A stretch of 64,000 nucleotides of DNA, from assembly GCA_016721505.1 (NCBI GenBank), contig JADKHX010000006.1:248001-312000 (forward strand). Reading direction: 5' to 3'. Positions 44,798 to 52,523 of the stretch are shown here, one piece after another. The position numbers were made by a program, and so were the translations under genes. How positions within the stretch are numbered: position 1 is the first letter of the stretch; every line of letters starts with the position of its first letter. Source of the DNA: Rhodocyclaceae bacterium (lineage in GTDB: Bacteria > Pseudomonadota > Gammaproteobacteria > Burkholderiales > Rhodocyclaceae). The notes beneath the pieces were generated by a model. It was not told the DNA's origin and did no database searches. It saw only the letters and a list, made by a program, of their open reading frames with translations.

Positions 44798-44885
44798 GCA
44801 GCGCCCCCTGATTTTTTGTTCTGGTGCAGCATTTTAGGGCGATTCAGCGCCGCATGAGTGAGGCAAAACTATCGATTCAGCACAC

Positions 44886-45626
44886 TCAGGAAAAATGTAG
44901 CCCACCGTTGATATTGAGCGTTGCACCGGTCATGTAGGCCGCTAAGTCTGAGGCCAGATACGAGCATAAGCCACCAATTTCCTCAGGCTTGCCGAGGCGT
45001 CCCATCGGGATGGTGGATACGATACCAGCGCGCACTTCAGGTTTGATTGCCATCACCATGTCGGTGCCGATGTAGCCTGGCGCTATTGCATTCACCGTCA
45101 CGCCTTTGCTTGCCACTTCTGCCGCGAGTGATTTGGTGAAACCGAGAATCCCTGCCTTGGCCGCTGAATAGTTAGCTTGACCAAACTGGCCTTTTACGCC
45201 ATTGACCGACGAAATGTTTATAACCCTGCCCCAGCCACGCTCGGCCATGCCGGCTAGCACTTGATGTGTGACGTTGAAGACCGAGTCAAGATTGGTCGAC
45301 AACACTGCATCCCACTGAGTTTTTTCCATCTTGCGGAAAGTGCCATCGCGGGTAATGCCGGCATTGTTCACCAACACGCTAATCGGCCCAATTTCCGATT
45401 CGATTTTCTTCACCATCGCCGCGCAAGCGTCGTAGTCGGTGACATCCGCTTCGGCGACATGAAAATCAAATCCCTCGGCTTTGGTGCTCGCCTTCCACTC
45501 GTCTTTCGGTGCGAAATTCGGCAAACAATTTGCCGCGACGATGAAGCCGTCCTTAGCCAAGGCCTTGCAAATCGCCGTGCCCAAACCACCCATACCACCT
45601 GTTACCAATGCCACGCGCTTAGTCAT
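44886..45626 (-). CDS. phaB: Acetoacetyl-CoA reductase (first copy)
   Basis: A 246-residue short-chain dehydrogenase that reduces acetoacetyl-CoA to (R)-3-hydroxybutyryl-CoA with NADPH for PHB synthesis. Coenzyme motif VTGGMGGLGTAI, LVNNAGITRDGTFRKM, catalytic Ser-Tyr-Lys (NISSVNGVKGQFGQANYSAAKAG) and the PhaB-typical C-terminus ITGATLNINGGLHF-like end (MTGATLNINGGLHFS). A second copy lies immediately upstream, separated by a repeat element. Confidence 0.94.
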   Translation of the reverse strand: MTKRVALVTGGMGGLGTAICKALAKDGFIVAANCLPNFAPKDEWKASTKAEGFDFHVAEADVTDYDACAAMVKKIESEIGPISVLVNNAGITRDGTFRKMEKTQWDAVLSTNLDSVFNVTHQVLAGMAERGWGRVINISSVNGVKGQFGQANYSAAKAGILGFTKSLAAEVASKGVTVNAIAPGYIGTDMVMAIKPEVRAGIVSTIPMGRLGKPEEIGGLCSYLASDLAAYMTGATLNINGGLHFS

Positions 45627-45646
45627 TTATTGCCTTTCATGTTGAC

Positions 45647-45685
45647 GGCGTGTTACCAGCACCAACTGGTAAAAGGTGACACGCC
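45647..45685. repeat. Full palindromic form of the dispersed repeat between two phaB genes
   Basis: GGCGTGT + TAC + CAGCACCAACTG, a short AT link, and GGTGACACGCC, whose ACACGCC is the inverse complement of GGCGTGT. The whole 39-bp unit can fold as a hairpin (GGCGTGT/ACACGCC and ACCAG/CTGGT-type pairing). It is the clearest intact unit with inverted ends. Confidence 0.85.
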
Positions 45686-45689
45686 AAAC

Positions 45690-46439
45690 TTAATACATAT
45701 GCTGCCCACCGTTAATCGAAATATTCGCGCCGGTTACAAACGCTGCTTCTTCCGACGACAAATACGCTACAAGCCCTGCAACTTCTTCCGGCTTACCCAA
45801 CCGCGACATCGGAATTTGCGGCAGGATCTTGCTTGCCAACACTTCCGGCGCAATTGCCGTCACCATTTTTGTACCGATGTAGCCCGGCGAAATCGTATTC
45901 ACCGTCACACCTTTTTTCGCCACTTCCAGCGCCAATGATTTGGTAAACCCATGCAAGCCGGCTTTGGCCGCCGCATAGTTGGTCTGCCCAAACGCTCCTT
46001 TCTGCCCATTCACCGACGAGATATTGATTACCCGTCCCCAGCCACGCTCGACCATCCCGTCCATGACTTGCTTGGTCATGTTGAAGCACGAATCCAGATT
46101 GGTATGCATCACTGCGTCCCAATCCGCTTTGGTCATTTTCTTAAAGGTCGTATCTCGGGTAATACCGGCATTGTTCACCAGCACATCCACCGCACCAACT
46201 TCACTTGTTACCGTCGCCACACACGCCGCGCACGAATCAAAATCTGCAACATCGCAGGGATAGGCCTTAAACGCGAACCCATGCGCCTTCATCGCTTCCA
46301 GCCACGCATCAGATGTGGTGTTGCTCGGACTAAATGTCGTCACCACCTCATAACCCAGCGCCGCCAATTTGATACATACCGCTTCGCCCAACCCGCCCAT
46401 GCCGCCCGTAACCAATGCCACTCTTTTGCTCGATGCCAT
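45690..46439 (-). CDS. phaB: Acetoacetyl-CoA reductase (second copy)
   Basis: A 249-residue paralogue of the adjacent reductase. VTGGMGGLGEAVCIKL, LVNNAGITRDTTFKKM, NISSVNGQKGAFGQTNYAAAKAGLHGFTKSLALE with Ser-Tyr-Lys, and VTGANISINGGQHMY at the end. The start at 46439 has AGGGGA nine bases upstream. A promoter with a perfect -35 box lies 113 bp upstream. Two copies of similar length suggest a recent or maintained duplication. Confidence 0.94.
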   Translation of the reverse strand: MASSKRVALVTGGMGGLGEAVCIKLAALGYEVVTTFSPSNTTSDAWLEAMKAHGFAFKAYPCDVADFDSCAACVATVTSEVGAVDVLVNNAGITRDTTFKKMTKADWDAVMHTNLDSCFNMTKQVMDGMVERGWGRVINISSVNGQKGAFGQTNYAAAKAGLHGFTKSLALEVAKKGVTVNTISPGYIGTKMVTAIAPEVLASKILPQIPMSRLGKPEEVAGLVAYLSSEEAAFVTGANISINGGQHMY

Positions 46440-46551
46440 TTGTGTCCCCTTTGCGTTTGTTGTTGTCGATGGAAAACTGCATTGTCCTCCAACTGACTTA
46501 CCCCACGCTGACACCGGCAAATCCTCGTCCAGTACTCACTATTTGACGGTC

Positions 46552-46580
46552 ATTTTGCACTGCACCAATTTTACTGTCAA
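46552..46580 (-). promoter_or_regulatory. Putative sigma70 promoter of phaB with a TGCAGTGCA motif
   Basis: Minus strand: TTGACA (46580-46575), 17 bases, CAAAAT (46557-46552). The spacer contains GGTGCAGTGCA, a TGC-rich palindromic motif of the sort reported for PhaR binding. Promoter call fair; regulator binding is inference. Confidence 0.55.
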
Positions 46581-46591
46581 GCGGGGATTTA

Positions 46592-46644
46592 TCGATGTTC
46601 GACATCAATGTTCAGCGTCGATATTCGACCTGAATGTTCAGGCG
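46592..46644. repeat. Imperfect 26-bp tandem repeat between phaB and aqpS
   Basis: Two copies of a unit TCGATRTTCGAC..., each ending AATGTTCAG, at 46592-46617 and 46618-46644, differing at a few bases. They overlap the 3' end of the aquaporin gene and lie about 150 bp upstream of phaB. Each contains the inverted motif TCGATRTTCGA. Possibly a paired operator or remnant duplication. Confidence 0.6.
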
Positions 46645-47294
46645 GAGGGCGAGAGTGTGAGTAGGCGATTCAAAACAACGGCCAATGCAGCACCCGCCAA
46701 TTGCGCTGCAACAAAACCGGGCGCACTACTGGGCGCAATTCCTGCAAAGCTATCGCTAAACATGCGCCCAAAAGCTGCCGCTGGATTAGCAAAGGAAGTG
46801 GAGGCGGTGAACCAATAAGCCGCACCGATGTAGGCCGCCACCATCGCCGACGCGCGGCCTACCGGCGCTCGCATTATCACAAGCAGCAAGCCAGCCGTAG
46901 CGACTAACTCGGCAAGCCACTGTCCCTGCCCGGTTCGCAACTTGGCGGACCACTGGAGGATGGGCATATCGAACATCGCATGCGCGAGCCATGCGCCAAG
47001 CATCGCGCCGAATAATTGTGCCGCGATGTAGGGTAGCAAATCCGCTTTCGGTATTTCGCCACGCCACGCCATTACTGCACTCACCGCCGGATTGAAATGC
47101 GCGCCGCTGAGTGGGCCAAACACTTCAATCAACACATACAAACCGGCCACCGTGGCCAAAGTATTCGCCAGCAAAGCAATGGCCACATTGCCGTCAGCCA
47201 AGCGCTCGGCCATGATGCCAGAACCGATAACGACGGTCAGCAGCAGCATGGTCCCAAGCGCTTCGGCCAAATATTTTGGGTTCAACTTCATCAT
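46638..47294 (-). CDS. aqpS: Aquaglyceroporin of the arsenic operon (AqpS-like)
   Basis: A 218-residue MIP-family channel with two NPA boxes (GAHFNPAVSAVMAWRG and FANPAAAFGRMF) and six helices. In this position, last in arsR-arsI-arsC-arsC, it matches the AqpS type that lets arsenite made by ArsC leave the cell by its own gradient. This is inferred from context; no ArsB or Acr3 pump is present. Confidence 0.88.
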   Translation of the reverse strand: MMKLNPKYLAEALGTMLLLTVVIGSGIMAERLADGNVAIALLANTLATVAGLYVLIEVFGPLSGAHFNPAVSAVMAWRGEIPKADLLPYIAAQLFGAMLGAWLAHAMFDMPILQWSAKLRTGQGQWLAELVATAGLLLVIMRAPVGRASAMVAAYIGAAYWFTASTSFANPAAAFGRMFSDSFAGIAPSSAPGFVAAQLAGAALAVVLNRLLTLSPSA

Positions 47295-47299
47295 AATTT

Positions 47300-47794
47300 T
47301 TAGTTCTGAGAAATGCTGGTCACTGCCGTTTGTAGTTCAGCTCGACTCATGCTTTGCAGCGGCAATTGCAGCAATTGCAACATGCGATAGCCAATCGCTT
47401 GCCGCGTAATCTCAAACGCTGCTCTTTTGCCTTCCTCGCCGCCGGCTGCATTGGATGGGTCGGCGTAACCCCAATGAACTTTCACCGGACTGCCCGGCCA
47501 GTAAGGGCATTGCTCGGTTGCGGCGTTATCGCAAACAGTAATCACCACATCCATTTTGGGTACGCCATCACCAACAAATTCATCCCAACTTTTACTGCGA
47601 TAGCTGCTGGTGTTGATGCCTGCATTGTTCAATGCCTCAAGTGCAAAAGGATTGATCTTGCCGCTAGGCGCACTGCCCGCGCTATACGCGTGCACGTCCT
47701 TGCCCAGCTTGCGCGCCCAATGGTTAAGCATACCTTCGCTGAGCACACTACGTGCGGAATTGTGGGTGCAGAGAATTAAGACATTGATGGTCAT
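47300..47794 (-). CDS. arsC: Arsenate reductase, low-molecular-weight phosphatase type (second copy)
   Basis: A 164-residue ArsC reducing arsenate to arsenite. The Cx5R P-loop is CTHNSARS, with AYSAGSAPSGKINPFALEAL and the redox region VITVCDNAATEQCPYWPGSPVKVHWGYADPS. Start at the ATG 47794, the family-consistent N-terminus (MTINVLILCTHNSARS). A TTG 12 bases upstream exists. Six bases separate it from aqpS. Confidence 0.93.
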   Translation of the reverse strand: MTINVLILCTHNSARSVLSEGMLNHWARKLGKDVHAYSAGSAPSGKINPFALEALNNAGINTSSYRSKSWDEFVGDGVPKMDVVITVCDNAATEQCPYWPGSPVKVHWGYADPSNAAGGEEGKRAAFEITRQAIGYRMLQLLQLPLQSMSRAELQTAVTSISQN

Positions 47795-47810
47795 TTGTAT
47801 ATGCAATCCG

Positions 47811-48305
47811 TTAGCTCAGACCAATCTCGCGAGTGGCCTTGTGGAGTGAAATTTTGTCGATAGTAGCTATTGGCAAAGCCAAAAATAGCTCAATGCGACG
47901 CTTGAGAATCAGTGCAGTGTCCATAAACGCTTTTAGTTTTTTGTCGTCATCCACTAATACAGCGGCGGGGTCAGCGACACCCCAATGCGCGCTCATGGGT
48001 TGACCTGGCCATACTGGACATATCTCGCCCGCAGCGTTGTCGCAAACTGTCAAAACAAAGTCTAGCGGTACAGCGTCGGGGCGAGCAAATTCGTCCCAGT
48101 TCTTGCTTCGGTAGCCGTCGGTCGGTAGCTTCAATCTCTTCAAAGCTTTTAGCGTGAATGGGTTCACTTCGCCGACCGGATGACTACCGGCGGAAAAGGC
48201 TTGGAAGCGGCCTCGACCAAAATAGTTCATGATGGATTCCGCCATGATCGATCGTGCAGAATTTCCCGTGCAGATGAACAGAACGTTGTAAGTTTTGTCG
48301 CTCAT
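47811..48305 (-). CDS. arsC: Arsenate reductase, low-molecular-weight phosphatase type (first copy)
   Basis: A 164-residue ArsC. P-loop FICTGNSARSIMAESIMNYFG, AFSAGSHPVGEVNPFTLKALK, VLTVCDNAAGEICPVWPGQPMSAHWGVADPA. The start at 48305 has GAGGGAG upstream; the frame is open for 180 bases more, but that overlaps arsI. It differs enough from the second copy (CTGNSAR versus CTHNSAR) to be a distinct paralogue rather than a fresh duplicate. Confidence 0.93.
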   Translation of the reverse strand: MSDKTYNVLFICTGNSARSIMAESIMNYFGRGRFQAFSAGSHPVGEVNPFTLKALKRLKLPTDGYRSKNWDEFARPDAVPLDFVLTVCDNAAGEICPVWPGQPMSAHWGVADPAAVLVDDDKKLKAFMDTALILKRRIELFLALPIATIDKISLHKATREIGLS

Positions 48306-48315
48306 GATCACTCCC

Positions 48316-48750
48316 TCAGCAACACGAAGCGGCAGGCTTCGTTGGCACGCAGCACGCAGAAGATTTTTCGGCGGCGAGATTAAAAGTCGGGATGCTATCG
48401 AGCGTGTGGAAATGCTCCCAAGCAATCCCTTGTGGATCGGTGATCCAATGCTTTTCGCTGCGCGCATAACAGCAGTCGGTCGCGCCTTCATCCATCAATA
48501 CCATGTCAGCGTTTTTGGCGCGCGCTTTCAACTCGGCAAGCTCGCTGGCATCGTCAGTCTGGAAGCCCAAATGGTCAATGCCGACAGCGCCACCACGTGA
48601 GGAAATGGCGAAATTTATCCGTGGATCGTCGAGCATCCACTTGGCGTAATCCACTTCAATTCGGGTTGGCTCGGCGGCGAACAATTTGGAATAAAAAGCG
48701 ACGCTCTTGCCAAGGTCTTCAACGTGTGCGTGAACGTGAAAGCGTTTCAT
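48316..48750 (-). CDS. arsI: ArsI/CadI-family VOC metalloenzyme
   Basis: A 144-residue vicinal-oxygen-chelate protein of the ArsI/CadI group, which includes C-As lyases that demethylate trivalent methylarsenicals. Family features are MKRFHVHAHVEDLGKSVAFYSKLF, HLGFQTDDASELAEL and the conserved adjacent cysteines in TDCCYARSEKHWITDPQGIAWE. A cysteine-rich tail (SSACCVPTKPAASCC) fits metal(loid) binding. The activity on organoarsenicals is inferred from family and location. Confidence 0.9.
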   Translation of the reverse strand: MKRFHVHAHVEDLGKSVAFYSKLFAAEPTRIEVDYAKWMLDDPRINFAISSRGGAVGIDHLGFQTDDASELAELKARAKNADMVLMDEGATDCCYARSEKHWITDPQGIAWEHFHTLDSIPTFNLAAEKSSACCVPTKPAASCC

Positions 48751-48761
48751 TGTGGTGCTCC

Positions 48762-49088
48762 TTATTTACATTTGCGGGAAGCCGCTTGGGGGCTGAGGCA
48801 AGACTCCCCTTCGCAGCAGTTTTCGGTCAGATAGGCCATTAGTTCGTCGATGGTTGCGAACGCGGCACGGTAAATTAAATTGCGACCTTGGCGTTCTTGG
48901 CTAATCAACTGCGCATGTCCCAAAGCTTTTAGGTGAAACGACAGCGCCGTCGCAGGCACGTCCAATTGTTCGGAAATCGCACCAGGTGTCATACCGCTAT
49001 TGCCCGCCACTACCAAAGCTCGAAACACGCGAAGGCGGACCTCCTGAGCGAGAGCGGCTAGCGCGCGAATGATGTCGAGTTCTTTCAT
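48762..49088 (-). CDS. arsR: ArsR-family arsenite-responsive repressor
   Basis: A 108-residue winged-helix repressor. The HTH is GAISEQLDVPATALSFHLKALGHAQLISQERQGRNLIYRA. Potential As(III)-sensing cysteines are at the C-terminus (TENCCEGESC, plus SRKC), the arrangement of the ArsR group that senses with a C-terminal CC...C site. First gene of the arsenic operon. Confidence 0.93.
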   Translation of the reverse strand: MKELDIIRALAALAQEVRLRVFRALVVAGNSGMTPGAISEQLDVPATALSFHLKALGHAQLISQERQGRNLIYRAAFATIDELMAYLTENCCEGESCLSPQAASRKCK

Positions 49089-49116
49089 ATTTCAATTATC
49101 GTTGAATTGTTGAAAT
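49089..49116. promoter_or_regulatory. Probable ArsR operator
   Basis: Immediately upstream of arsR lies an AT-rich inverted repeat with outer arms ATTTCAA / TTGAAAT and an inner TTCAA-TTATCG-TTGAA. This is the size and base content expected of an ArsR/SmtB operator overlapping the promoter. Confidence 0.65.
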
Positions 49117-49228
49117 GTAGCACGAGTGAATTCTTTGCGTCAAGTAGGTGCTGACACTTTCTCTCGTCATCAAACCGACACAAATTCGCAACAAGGGTTT
49201 AACCCGAGGTTTCCAAAATGCAGTCGTC

Positions 49229-50047
49229 ATGAAAACCAAAGGGCAAAACTTAATGCTGGACAAATCATCATCGAGCTTCACCGCTACGCTGCCGTTTGCT
49301 AACGCAAAGGCCGACACATCGATTACAGGTAGTCGCTATCGCGTCAGTTACGCGCGCACCCCTAGCGATGTCCTGGCAGCGCAGCGTTTGCGCTACAAAG
49401 TATTTGCCGAGGAGTTGGGTGCGCACTTAGATACACGTGTGGCAGAGCACGACATTGACCACTACGATGCTAGCTGTGAGCATTTGATCGTGCGTGAAAT
49501 TTGTTCAGATAAGGTGATTGGCACTTACCGTATTTTGCCGCCCGCGGCTGCCAAACGAATCGGGAACTACTATTCGGACAACGAATTTTTCCTTAATCGG
49601 CTCCACCACTTGAGTCCGCGTATGGTCGAAGTCGGTCGTTCGTGTATTCATCAGGATCATCGCAATGGCGCAGTGATTGCACTGCTGTGGGCTGGGTTAG
49701 CCGAATACATGACGCGCAACAATTACGATAACTTAATTGGTTGCGCTTCGATTGGCATGGCTGATGGCGGTCACAATGCGGCCAACGTTTTTCAACAACT
49801 AGATCCAGCAGCAATCGCGCCGATTGAGTATCACGCTTTTCCCCAACATCGTCTGCCCCACGAGGCGTTGAGCAACGATCAGCCCGCTTTGGTGCCACCG
49901 TTGATTAAAGGCTATTTGCGGCTTGGTGCATGGGTCTGCGGCGAGCCTGCGTGGGATCCGGATTTCAACACTGCAGACTTGTTGATATTGCTACCCATGG
50001 CACGAATGAACACCAGATACCTGCGTCACTTTGTAAAAAACGCATAG
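49229..50047 (+). CDS. OlsB-like GNAT acyltransferase
   Basis: A 272-residue N-acyltransferase related to OlsB (ornithine N-alpha-acyltransferase, first step of ornithine lipids) and hemolysin-like GNATs. Key segments are AAQRLRYKVFAEELGAHL, DHYDASCEHLIVRE, VIGTYRILPP and PRMVEVGRSCIHQDHRNGAVIALLWAGLAEYM. Starts at 49229 or 49253 are both plausible; the longer is given. One base separates it from the phosphoesterase gene downstream, so they are coupled. Confidence 0.85.
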   Translation: MKTKGQNLMLDKSSSSFTATLPFANAKADTSITGSRYRVSYARTPSDVLAAQRLRYKVFAEELGAHLDTRVAEHDIDHYDASCEHLIVREICSDKVIGTYRILPPAAAKRIGNYYSDNEFFLNRLHHLSPRMVEVGRSCIHQDHRNGAVIALLWAGLAEYMTRNNYDNLIGCASIGMADGGHNAANVFQQLDPAAIAPIEYHAFPQHRLPHEALSNDQPALVPPLIKGYLRLGAWVCGEPAWDPDFNTADLLILLPMARMNTRYLRHFVKNA

Positions 50048-50048
50048 C

Positions 50049-50879
50049 GTGAAATCGCCCATCAAGCAAACAAGACTTTCTCCGAAATCCGTTCGATCGA
50101 TTTTCATCTCGGATGTGCATTTGGGAACTCGTGGTTGCCAAGCGGAACGTCTCGTCGATTTTCTGCGCGATTACGAATGCGAGTACCTATATCTAATCGG
50201 CGACATAGTGGATTTTTGGGCGATGAGCCGCAGCATTCATTGGCCCAGCGCGCACAACACAGTGATACAAAAAATTCTTCGCCGCGCACGCCACGGTGTG
50301 AATGTCATGTTTATCCCCGGCAATCACGACGAACTGCTGCGTGAACACGATGGGATTTCTTTCGGCGGTATTTTGCTGCAAAACGAACACATACACACCT
50401 TGGCCGATGGGCGAAGATTCTTGTTGATACATGGCGACCAATTCGATCAAGTAACGCGCCATCATCGATGGCTGGCGGTGCTTGGTGACGTGGGTTACGA
50501 CGGACTGGTCAGACTTAACGGCGTGCTTGCCAGCGTTCGACGGGTGCTGCGTCGCCCCGGCTATTGGTCGCTAGCCGGCTACGCAAAAAATCGCGTTAAG
50601 CGCGCAGTCTCATTCATTTTCGATTTTGAAGATTCGGTCATTCACGCTATGCGCGAACGAGGATTGGACGGCGTGATTTGCGGTCATATCCATAGCGCAG
50701 CGATCAAGACCGTGGGCGATGTTGATTATGTTAATTGCGGCGACTGGGTCGATAGCTGTACCGCCATCGTCGAGCATTTCGATGGAAAATTGGAGTTGAT
50801 CCAGCATTGGCAAACTGTGGCGAGTATTAAAGATAACAGCGTGTCACCAGCGCCAACTGATGAATTAGCCATCGTGTAA
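50049..50879 (+). CDS. LpxH-like metallophosphoesterase
   Basis: A 276-residue calcineurin-like phosphoesterase related to UDP-2,3-diacylglucosamine hydrolase. Metal-site motifs are FISDVHLGTRG, YLIGDIVDFWAM, FIPGNHDELLR, LLIHGDQFD and CGHIHSAAIK. It starts at GTG 50049, directly after the acyltransferase stop. The last residues (SVSPAPTDELAIV) are encoded by a copy of the dispersed repeat, so the C-terminus is altered. It probably acts on a lipid or nucleotide diphosphate; exact substrate unknown. Confidence 0.87.
   Translation: MKSPIKQTRLSPKSVRSIFISDVHLGTRGCQAERLVDFLRDYECEYLYLIGDIVDFWAMSRSIHWPSAHNTVIQKILRRARHGVNVMFIPGNHDELLREHDGISFGGILLQNEHIHTLADGRRFLLIHGDQFDQVTRHHRWLAVLGDVGYDGLVRLNGVLASVRRVLRRPGYWSLAGYAKNRVKRAVSFIFDFEDSVIHAMRERGLDGVICGHIHSAAIKTVGDVDYVNCGDWVDSCTAIVEHFDGKLELIQHWQTVASIKDNSVSPAPTDELAIV
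50839..50859 (+). repeat. Dispersed repeat at the 3' end of the LpxH-like gene
   Basis: GCGTGTCACCAGCGCCAACT then G, sense orientation, one change from consensus (CAGCGCC for CAGCACC). It encodes SVSPAPT near the C-terminus. Confidence 0.82.
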
Positions 50880-50948
50880 TGAAATCGTAACATTAAGTCG
50901 CGCGTGGCTCACTACAATCGTCGGACGACCAACATCTACGACGATGAC

Positions 50949-52463
50949 ATGGCTGAAAAAATCTTGCTCAAATTGACCGTCAACGAACGCGATATTCCGC
51001 GCTTGTTGCGGCATCGATTTTTTCGCGAAGCGCCAGCACCCAAGCGCGAAACTTTGGTCAGCATTTATTACGACACGCGCACGCTACGATTGCAATCACA
51101 TGGCGTTTCGCTGCGTCTGCGCAAACAAGCTTCTGGCTGGTTGCAAACGGTGAAGTATTGCGAGCATGCCGACAATCTCGACACGCCGCTGGCCACATGG
51201 AACGCGAATTATTTCAATCGCTTTGACTTCTCCAGCATCGATGATTCAGCACTACGCGACTGGCTTTTTCGCGACAAAATTCGCAAACAAATTGCGCCAA
51301 TTTTTGAATCTAATCTGCGCCGCACAGTTTGGCAGGTCAAGCCGATAGCGGACGTTACTATGCAAGTCACACTTGATCGCGGCAGCTTGGTCTCATCCGG
51401 TCGGCGCGCGCCATTTGCCGATCTTGAGCTTCGAATGATTGAAGGCGACGTTGACAACTTGTACACGCTGGCCCTGCAGTTTGCCGAACGTGTATCGATC
51501 ACACCGATGCTGCAGTCCAAGGCCGAGCGCGGCTGCCGTTTGTTTCTTAACACCGTATCCGCACCCGCACGCGCCGACGATTTCAGCGTGTCCGCCGAGA
51601 CGATGCCGCTAATCGCATTTCGCCAAATCGCAATGAATTGTTTGCAGCACATGCAGCGTAATCAAGCCGGTGCGGCGACCACCAACGATCCCGAATACAT
51701 CCACCAAATGCGGGTGGCAACAAGACGCTTGCGCGCCAGTGTGCAACTATTCAAACCGCTGTTGCCACCACCATTCGCCGATGACATCGTAGCGCCATTA
51801 CGCGAGCTAATGCACGCACTCGGCCGTGTCCGCGATTTGGATATCGTAATAACAGAAATCATCAGCCCGGTGATCGCCGATATGCCCAATGATCCCGCGC
51901 TGCTTGCTTTGTCCGCAGTGATAACCGAGCGGCAATACCAAACTCGCCTTGAGGCCATGCACGCGCTCGCCCAACCCGCCTATGGTCATTTGCAATTGCG
52001 AGCGACTGCCCTGCTAAACAGCCCTGCCTTCATCGCGCTGCCAGATCACCAATCACAAGCAACGCTCAGCGAGTTTGCGCAAACGCAGTTGCAAGCGCAT
52101 TGTGCGCGCACCATTAACCACGCTGCGCGTGCGCACGCCGACGAACCCAATTCATTGCATCGACTACGTATCAGCATCAAACGATTGCGTTACGCGATGG
52201 AGTTTTTCAGAGCGATGATGCCCGCCAAAGCCTGCAACAAAATTCTCCAAAATCTAGCCGCCACCCAAGAAAAATTAGGCCAACTAAACGACCTCGCCGG
52301 CGCAGGCGCAGTGCTCATGCATTGCGCAGCTAGTGACTCAAATTTGCGTCAGGCAATCAACCTGATTGCCGCCTGGCACGCACGACGCCACGCCGATTTG
52401 CTGGCCGAAGTTGCAGTCGACATCAAACGAATCAAGCATCTGAAATTGCCACAATGCAATTAA
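50949..52463 (+). CDS. CYTH-CHAD domain protein with a degenerate CYTH site
   Basis: A 504-residue protein. The N-terminal CYTH domain (about 1-200: MAEKILLKLTVNE, YYDTRTLRLQSHGVSLRLRKQASGWLQTVK) has the fold but not the ExExK metal motif; the place of the two glutamates is taken by other residues, so triphosphatase activity is doubtful. The CHAD domain (about 215-500) has the conserved histidines (YIHQMRVATRRLRASVQLF, LHRLRISIKRLRYAMEFF). CHAD proteins are known to associate with polyphosphate granules, of interest beside the many PHA-granule genes. Start at the ATG 50949; a GTG 45 bases earlier is less likely. Confidence 0.9.
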   Translation: MAEKILLKLTVNERDIPRLLRHRFFREAPAPKRETLVSIYYDTRTLRLQSHGVSLRLRKQASGWLQTVKYCEHADNLDTPLATWNANYFNRFDFSSIDDSALRDWLFRDKIRKQIAPIFESNLRRTVWQVKPIADVTMQVTLDRGSLVSSGRRAPFADLELRMIEGDVDNLYTLALQFAERVSITPMLQSKAERGCRLFLNTVSAPARADDFSVSAETMPLIAFRQIAMNCLQHMQRNQAGAATTNDPEYIHQMRVATRRLRASVQLFKPLLPPPFADDIVAPLRELMHALGRVRDLDIVITEIISPVIADMPNDPALLALSAVITERQYQTRLEAMHALAQPAYGHLQLRATALLNSPAFIALPDHQSQATLSEFAQTQLQAHCARTINHAARAHADEPNSLHRLRISIKRLRYAMEFFRAMMPAKACNKILQNLAATQEKLGQLNDLAGAGAVLMHCAASDSNLRQAINLIAAWHARRHADLLAEVAVDIKRIKHLKLPQCN

Positions 52464-52523
52464 GTTGCGAGGTTTTCAGGGCTGAATGCTGAGACACGAA
52501 AACCAACTCAACACCAACAAAAA

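Noticed and set aside
46171..46205. CACCAGCACATCCACCGCACCAACT near the phaB gene as a repeat copy
   Set aside because: It is the conserved VDVLVNNAG segment of the reductase, with interrupted similarity.
51029..51045. GCCAGCACCCAAGCG in the CYTH domain as a repeat copy
   Set aside because: An extra C breaks the box and the left box is absent.
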